Shown here: piece after piece, positions 6,479 through 10,437 of the stretch
Layout: every line of letters begins with the position of its first letter
How positions within the stretch are numbered: the first letter of the stretch is position 1
Source of the DNA: JAFGBH01 sp964430915
GTDB lineage: Bacteria; Desulfobacterota; Syntrophia; Syntrophales; UBA2210
Assembly: GCA_964430915.1 (NCBI GenBank)
Contig: CAYSHT010000076.1
Location: forward strand, 1-10,437
Direction of reading: 5' to 3'
Length of the DNA stretch: 10,437 nt
The notes under the pieces: generated by a model
Database searches by the model: none
Told to the model about the DNA's origin: nothing
Seen by the model: the letters and a program-made list of their open reading frames with translations, nothing else
Program-made: the position numbers and the translations under genes

Positions 6479-6506
6479 CCTCGATATGTTCAAGACGGGT
6501 ATATAG

Positions 6507-7439
6507 ATGAATGGAATTGTGGTCATAGACAAGCCACCGGGGAAGACATCCTATGATGTCATTCGCGATGTCAAACGACTGATAAAGGTCAAGAAGATAG
6601 GGCATACGGGGACACTCGACCCGCTCGCTACGGGGGTGCTTCCCCTCTGTATCAATGAGGCGACAAAACTTGTACGGTTCTTTTCAAATGATGATAAGAC
6701 CTACCGCGCCACCATGCTTCTCGGCGTGGAGACCGAGACCCTCGATATAGAGGGTACGGTGACGGTCAGTAACCCGGTAACTGTCGAAGTTGGTGATATC
6801 GAGAATGTTGCTGGGGAGTTTGTGGGTGAAATCGAGCAGACGCCGCCGCGATATTCGGCCATCAAATTCAAGGGGAAACCCCTTTATAAGTGGGCGCGAA
6901 ACGGTACGCCTGTCGACCCGGCCCCTCGAAAGGTCACAATATACGGGATCACGATCGAGGATATTGCCCTTCCCTATGTAACCTTTGAGGTCTCCTGTTC
7001 GAAGGGCACCTACATACGGTCACTCTGTGCGGATATCGGTTCACGGCTAGGCTGTGGTGCATGCATGTCCGGTCTCAGGAGGAAAAAAAGCGGCTACTTT
7101 GGAGAAAAATCGGCACTTAATCTTGAGAATCTTGATGATAAAAGACGGCTAGAAATGATAAAAGAGAGCCTGATACCCATGGTCGATGCACTCCCCGATT
7201 ACCGCTCCATTTCTGTCGCAGATGAGATTGCCGAGAGGATCAGGAAGGGGTATCAGCCCGATTCCGAGACCCTGGGTGTTAATGCAATTCCCTCCCTTGA
7301 CAGGGGGGATATTATAAAGCTCGTGACTAAGGGTAAGAAAATGGTGGCAGTTGCCAGGATGTGTCGTGCATCCCGTGACGCTTCCTTTTTGGATGATAAT
7401 GGGAAAATAGTGGAAATATTAAGGGTATTCAATAATTAA
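6507..7439 (+). CDS. truB: tRNA pseudouridine-55 synthase TruB
   Basis: TruB isomerises U55 to pseudouridine in the T loop of nearly all tRNAs and also helps tRNA fold. The 310 residues are close to E. coli TruB (314). The start MNGIVVIDKPPGKTSYDV is typical. The catalytic Asp is D38 in GHTGTLDPLATGVLP (32-46). Y66 (KTYRA) and R171 (GTYIRSLCADIG) correspond to E. coli Y76 and R181 with the same offset of ten. RYSAIKFKGKPLYKWAR (115-131) is the thumb region. The last 70 residues form a PUA-like RNA-binding domain (DRGDIIKLVTKGKKMVAVAR, 265-284). It is separated from nrnA by 28 bp with only a weak GGG at 6498-6500 as ribosome site. No ribF follows, unlike in Bacillus-type clusters. Confidence 0.97.
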   Translation: MNGIVVIDKPPGKTSYDVIRDVKRLIKVKKIGHTGTLDPLATGVLPLCINEATKLVRFFSNDDKTYRATMLLGVETETLDIEGTVTVSNPVTVEVGDIENVAGEFVGEIEQTPPRYSAIKFKGKPLYKWARNGTPVDPAPRKVTIYGITIEDIALPYVTFEVSCSKGTYIRSLCADIGSRLGCGACMSGLRRKKSGYFGEKSALNLENLDDKRRLEMIKESLIPMVDALPDYRSISVADEIAERIRKGYQPDSETLGVNAIPSLDRGDIIKLVTKGKKMVAVARMCRASRDASFLDDNGKIVEILRVFNN

Positions 7440-7449
7440 GCGTGATGAG

Positions 7450-7468
7450 CGGGGCCTCGCAGGTCCCG
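7450..7468 (+). promoter_or_regulatory. Stable hairpin in the rpsO leader (candidate S15 or processing site)
   Basis: CGGGGCCT (7450-7457) pairs with AGGTCCCG (7461-7468), giving eight pairs with one G-U wobble (7454-7464) around a CGC triloop. It sits in the 80-bp truB-rpsO gap, about 50 bp before the rpsO start, and no T-run follows. rpsO leaders of several phyla carry structures bound by S15 for autoregulation; this could be one, or an RNase cleavage site. The hairpin is seen; the function is inferred. Confidence 0.5.
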
Positions 7469-7488
7469 ACGGTTATAGGTAAAGAAAT

Positions 7489-7494
7489 TATAAA
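7489..7494 (+). promoter_or_regulatory. Possible -10 element of an internal rpsO promoter
   Basis: TATAAA lies 25 bp before the rpsO start. At 17-bp spacing the -35 would be CCGACG (7466-7471), which matches the consensus only at GAC and overlaps the leader hairpin. An internal promoter before rpsO-pnp exists in E. coli, which makes the place plausible, but the evidence here is thin. Confidence 0.2.
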
Positions 7495-7502
7495 CTCTAG
7501 TG

Positions 7503-7510
7503 AGGGAGGA
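7503..7510 (+). promoter_or_regulatory. Strong Shine-Dalgarno site fixing the GTG start of rpsO
   Basis: AGGGAGGA ends 9 nt before GTG 7520. No ATG is available in this frame near the conserved N-terminus, so the site decides the GTG start. It is one of the two strongest ribosome sites of the window, fitting a highly made ribosomal protein. Confidence 0.85.
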
Positions 7511-7519
7511 TAAATAGCA

Positions 7520-7786
7520 GTGTTAGAAGAAGCTAAAAAGAAGGAACTAATTGGTACTTTTCAGGCCCATGATAGTGATACGGGATCCCCGGAGGTTCAG
7601 ATTGCCCTTTTGAGTGCGAGGATAACCTATTTGACGGAACATTTTAAGGTTCACAAAAAGGATCATCATTCCAGAAGGGGGCTTTTGAAGCTCGTGGGAC
7701 GGAGAAGGAGATTGCTTGATTACCTTAAGAAAAAAGATGTCGAACGGTACAGAGAGATTATCAAACGCCTTGGTCTGAGAAGATAA
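7520..7786 (+). CDS. rpsO: 30S ribosomal protein S15
   Basis: S15 binds the 16S rRNA three-way junction of the central domain early in assembly and contributes to a 30S-50S bridge. The 88 residues match the family length (E. coli 89). Motifs are DTGSPEVQIALLSARI (20-35), LTEHFKVHKKDHHSRRGLL (38-56) with the rRNA-contacting HKKDHHSRR, and GRRRRLLDYLK (60-70). The start is GTG with a strong ribosome site. The gene lies directly before pnp, the conserved rpsO-pnp pair. Regulation by S15 binding to its own leader is known in several bacteria, and the hairpin at 7450-7468 is a candidate. Nothing unusual is seen in the protein. Confidence 0.98.
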   Translation: MLEEAKKKELIGTFQAHDSDTGSPEVQIALLSARITYLTEHFKVHKKDHHSRRGLLKLVGRRRRLLDYLKKKDVERYREIIKRLGLRR

Positions 7787-7810
7787 CAGTAATGAGTAAA
7801 ATTAAAATAT

Positions 7811-7816
7811 GAGGAG
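7811..7816 (+). promoter_or_regulatory. Shine-Dalgarno site of pnp with long spacing
   Basis: GAGGAG lies 12 nt before ATG 7829, longer than the usual 5-9 nt. No other purine-rich site is nearer and no other start fits the PNPase N-terminus. The 42-bp rpsO-pnp gap shows no clear hairpin, unlike E. coli, where RNase III cuts a stem-loop there. Confidence 0.6.
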
Positions 7817-7828
7817 TAAACATATACG

Positions 7829-9961
7829 ATGAGCGAAACATTTAAAACAAATTTCGCGGGAAGGGAAATTTCCGTGAAAACCAATTACATGGCAGGACAG
7901 GCCGATGGTTCCACCCTCGTCACTTATGGCGATACGGTGGTGCTTGTAACAGTTGTCTCCCAAAAAACCAAAAGAGAAGGCGTCGATTTCATGCCCCTTA
8001 CGGTGGATTACCAGGAAATGACCTCTGCTGCCGGAAAGATACCGGGAGGATTTTTCAAACGTGAGGGCCGACCGAATGAAAAGGAGGTACTCACATCCAG
8101 GATGATTGACAGGTCGACCCGTCCCCTTTTCCCGGAAGGATTTTCCTATGAAACACAGATTATAGCCTCGGTACTTTCTTTCGATAATGAAAACGGTTCA
8201 GATGCAGCGGCGATGTTGGGCACCTCTACCGCACTTGGCATATCCGATATCCCTTTCAACGGTCCCATTGTGGGGGTCAGGGTGGCGCGATCGGAGAGTA
8301 CATTTATTTGCAATCCCTCGACTGAACAGACGGAAGAGAGCGATATAGACCTTTTCCTGGTGGGAAGAAAGATAGTTCCCGGTACAGAAGGGAGATCATT
8401 CGATGTGAACCTGGTGATGGTTGAGGGGGGATCGAACGAGGTCGGCGAGGATGTCATCATAGATGCCATAAACTTCGGCCTTGAGGAAATGAGACCGGCC
8501 ATAGAGCTGCAGGATCAGATCTGCGAGGCCATTGGAAAAGAAAAGAGGACCATTGACCCGGTTGAAATTGATGAGAGCCTGAGACAATCCGTCTATGAAA
8601 AAGCGAACGAGGGGTTGAAAAAGGCCTATATAATTGTGGCAAAGCAGGAGAGACAGGCGGCGATAAAAGAAGTGCATGTCGAGGTAAGGGACAAGATCAT
8701 CACGGAGGCCGGTGAGGACAATGGCGGTCTTTTGTTTCAGGTGAATGCGCTCCTTGAAGAGCTGGAAAACAAGATACTTCGTGACATGATACTGAAGGAT
8801 AAGCGGAGGATAGACAACAGGACGTCGGATCAGATACGGCCGATCACCTCGGAAGTGGGAATACTTCCCAGGACCCACGGGTCGGCAGTATTTACCAGAG
8901 GAGAAACTCAGTCCCTTGTCGTCCTCACACTCGGCACCTCGTCGGACGAACAGCGCATGGACTATATCAGCGGCGAGGAATTCAGGTCGTTCCTGCTTCA
9001 CTATAATTTTCCTCCCTATTCAGTGGGTGAAGCACGATTCCTGAGGGGTCCGGGAAGAAGGGAAATAGGGCACGGAGCCCTGGCGAGGAGGGCGTTGCTT
9101 CCCCTGTTGCCTTCCCAGGAAGAGTTTCCCTATACGATCAGGATTGTGTCGGAGATCCTGTCATCCAACGGTTCTTCATCGATGGCAACGGTCTGCGGAG
9201 GAGCTCTTTCCCTCATGGATGCCGGGGTTCCCGTCAAGGATATCGTTGCAGGTATTGCCATGGGACTCTTAAAAGAGGGTGATGACGTGGTCATACTCTC
9301 CGATATCCTGGGTGATGAAGATCATGCGGGAGATATGGATTTCAAGGTGTGTGGGACAGAAAAGGGTATCACCGCCATGCAGATGGACATAAAAATCGAC
9401 GGCGTGAACGAGGCTATATTAAGAAAGGCGCTTGATCAGGCGCGTGACGGAAGGCTCTTTATCATTGGCAAGCTCAGGGAGACAATTGCAGAGCCACGCA
9501 AAGAACTTTCCAAGTATGCCCCCCGCATTACGACCATTACGGTTAAGCAGGATAAGATTAGAGACGTCATCGGTACCGGGGGAAAGAATATCAGACACAT
9601 TATCAGCGAGACGGGTGCAGAAATTAACGTGGATGACAGCGGAACCGTTACCATTGCATCGAGTGATGAGAATGCATCAATCAGGGCCATTGAAATGATC
9701 AAGGCACTGACCGAAGAGGCCGAGATTGGCAAGATTTATCTCGGTACGGTAAAAAAGGTCGTCGATTTCGGTGCCTTTGTCGAGATCATCCCGGGCACGG
9801 ACGGCCTGGTGCATATATCACAGCTCGAAAACAGGAGAGTGAACAAGGTAACCGACGTGTTGAATGAAGGTGACGAAGTGCACGTTAAGGTTATCGATAT
9901 CGACAGGAATGGAAAGATCAAGCTGAGCAGAAAGGATGCCCTCAACGAAAAGGGCGATTAA
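7829..9961 (+). CDS. pnp: Polynucleotide phosphorylase (PNPase)
   Basis: PNPase is a trimeric 3'-5' phosphorolytic exoribonuclease that releases nucleoside diphosphates, central to mRNA decay and quality control. The 710 residues equal the usual length (E. coli 711). The order is a first RNase PH domain with GGFFKREGRP (73-82), an all-helical linker (about 205-310), and a second RNase PH domain. The second domain carries GRREIGHGALARRAL (409-423), the phosphate-binding NGSSSMATVCG (447-457), and catalytic D496 and D502 in SDILGDEDHAGDMDF. A KH domain with GTGG (582-585, often GKGG in relatives) follows, then an S1 domain (about 633-702, LGTVKKVVDFGAFVEI). An oddity is about ten extra residues around 179-193 (GRKIVPGTEGRSFDV), before LVMVEGG, compared with the E. 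coli type. All catalytic residues are present. The products of PNPase are finished by oligoribonucleases such as NrnA, encoded upstream. Confidence 0.98.
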   Translation: MSETFKTNFAGREISVKTNYMAGQADGSTLVTYGDTVVLVTVVSQKTKREGVDFMPLTVDYQEMTSAAGKIPGGFFKREGRPNEKEVLTSRMIDRSTRPLFPEGFSYETQIIASVLSFDNENGSDAAAMLGTSTALGISDIPFNGPIVGVRVARSESTFICNPSTEQTEESDIDLFLVGRKIVPGTEGRSFDVNLVMVEGGSNEVGEDVIIDAINFGLEEMRPAIELQDQICEAIGKEKRTIDPVEIDESLRQSVYEKANEGLKKAYIIVAKQERQAAIKEVHVEVRDKIITEAGEDNGGLLFQVNALLEELENKILRDMILKDKRRIDNRTSDQIRPITSEVGILPRTHGSAVFTRGETQSLVVLTLGTSSDEQRMDYISGEEFRSFLLHYNFPPYSVGEARFLRGPGRREIGHGALARRALLPLLPSQEEFPYTIRIVSEILSSNGSSSMATVCGGALSLMDAGVPVKDIVAGIAMGLLKEGDDVVILSDILGDEDHAGDMDFKVCGTEKGITAMQMDIKIDGVNEAILRKALDQARDGRLFIIGKLRETIAEPRKELSKYAPRITTITVKQDKIRDVIGTGGKNIRHIISETGAEINVDDSGTVTIASSDENASIRAIEMIKALTEEAEIGKIYLGTVKKVVDFGAFVEIIPGTDGLVHISQLENRRVNKVTDVLNEGDEVHVKVIDIDRNGKIKLSRKDALNEKGD

Positions 9962-9986
9962 GAAACGTTCCGGTTGTTGTGACACG

Positions 9987-10427
9987 ATGCTTACGGTACG
10001 AATCAGAAGACTTGGCAGCAACAAAGATGTTGAGCTTCCCACATATATGACGGGAAATTCAGCCGGTATGGATATATTCGCCGCCGTGGAAGGGGAGGAG
10101 GTTTTGCTCCCCGGCGAGCGAAAGCTCATTCCCGCCGGAATAGAAATTGAGATTCCGAAGGGGTATGAGGCCCAGGTGAGGCCGAGAAGCGGTCTCGCCG
10201 TCAAAAATGGCGTAACGGTGCTCAATACCCCCGGCACGGTTGATTCTGATTACAGGGGAGAGGTAAAAGTCATCTTGATTAATCAGGGTGAAGAACCCTT
10301 CGTAATTAAAAGGGGTGACCGAATAGCCCAGATGATTGTAAGCCCCGTATCGAGGGTTTCCTGGGACCTGGTCGAGAACCTCGATGAAACGGAGCGGGGA
10401 AAAGGAGGGTTTGGTCATACTGGCTGA
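9987..10427 (+). CDS. dut: Deoxyuridine 5'-triphosphate nucleotidohydrolase (dUTPase)
   Basis: Trimeric dUTPase hydrolyses dUTP to dUMP and pyrophosphate, which keeps uracil out of DNA and supplies dUMP for thymidylate synthesis. The 146 residues carry all five motifs: I AGMDIFA (26-32), II PRSGLA (66-71), III GTVDSDYRGE (83-92, catalytic D86), IV GDRIAQMIV (110-118) and V RGKGGFGHTG (137-146). Motif V has His where Ser is commoner, and the protein ends exactly with it. Start choice: an in-frame ATG at 9936 would add 17 Lys/Arg/Cys-rich residues read from inside the pnp 3' end and unlike the family, so ATG 9987, giving MLTVRIRRLG, is preferred. No clear Shine-Dalgarno site is near it. It lies 25 bp after pnp and is probably co-transcribed. 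Relatives often have an M16 peptidase gene between pnp and dut (from memory); none is here. Confidence 0.95.
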   Translation: MLTVRIRRLGSNKDVELPTYMTGNSAGMDIFAAVEGEEVLLPGERKLIPAGIEIEIPKGYEAQVRPRSGLAVKNGVTVLNTPGTVDSDYRGEVKVILINQGEEPFVIKRGDRIAQMIVSPVSRVSWDLVENLDETERGKGGFGHTG

Positions 10428-10437
10428 AGTTTGTTGA

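Noticed and set aside
7792..7812. Mini frame MSKIKI before pnp whose stop overlaps the pnp ribosome site
   Set aside because: Six codons in an AT-rich gap with no ribosome site of its own; expected by chance.
1..10437. Mobile elements, CRISPR arrays, phage genes, toxin-antitoxin pairs, or a novel defence system
   Set aside because: All space is taken by a conserved translation and RNA-metabolism cluster with short gaps; no direct repeats, transposase motifs or spacer arrays were seen.

Overview
The window carries one long, densely packed, plus-strand cluster of housekeeping genes for translation and RNA metabolism: hisD (3' end only) | tRNA-Gly(CCC) | rimP, nusA, infB, a DUF503/YlxP gene, rbfA, an NrnA-type DHH phosphoesterase, truB, rpsO, pnp and dut. 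All genes read in one direction. Most gaps are below 100 bp and every reading frame looks intact. The gene order, moderate base composition (about half G+C by eye) and protein signatures fit a bacterium of the Deltaproteobacteria/Desulfobacterota type. DUF503 between infB and rbfA plus a DHH phosphoesterase between rbfA and truB, with no ribF between truB and rpsO, argues against an enterobacterium or a Bacillus-type Firmicute. This placement is inference from remembered gene orders, not from a search.

Layout. Positions 1-158 hold the last 51 codons of histidinol dehydrogenase. A good -35 hexamer overlaps its stop codon and leads into a tRNA-Gly with anticodon CCC and an encoded CCA end (213-287). 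An AT-rich spacer follows, then a textbook intrinsic terminator hairpin (340-368) just before rimP. It should either end the tRNA transcript or act as an attenuator of the operon. From 381 on come the ribosome-maturation factor RimP, the transcription factor NusA, and initiation factor IF-2 with a long Lys/Glu-rich linker. Then follow YlxP, the 30S assembly factor RbfA, the nanoRNase/pAp phosphatase NrnA, the tRNA pseudouridine-55 synthase TruB, ribosomal protein S15, polynucleotide phosphorylase and dUTPase. The dUTPase ends 10 bp before the window edge.

How they work together. RimP, RbfA and S15 build the 30S subunit, and IF-2 starts translation on it. NusA controls pausing and antitermination by RNA polymerase. 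TruB modifies tRNA. PNPase degrades RNA to short oligonucleotides, which NrnA finishes. Dut keeps uracil out of DNA and is the functional outlier at the 3' end.

I found no mobile element, CRISPR array, phage gene, toxin-antitoxin pair or unknown multi-gene system. The points worth a second look are regulatory: the tRNA plus terminator head of the operon, a possible pairing between the tRNA 3' strand and the terminator stem, a hairpin whose loop is the nusA stop codon, and a strong hairpin in the rpsO leader. Smaller points are a short insertion in PNPase, a G9 run in the IF-2 GTPase domain, and the lack of ylxR and of an M16 peptidase gene at places where relatives often have them.
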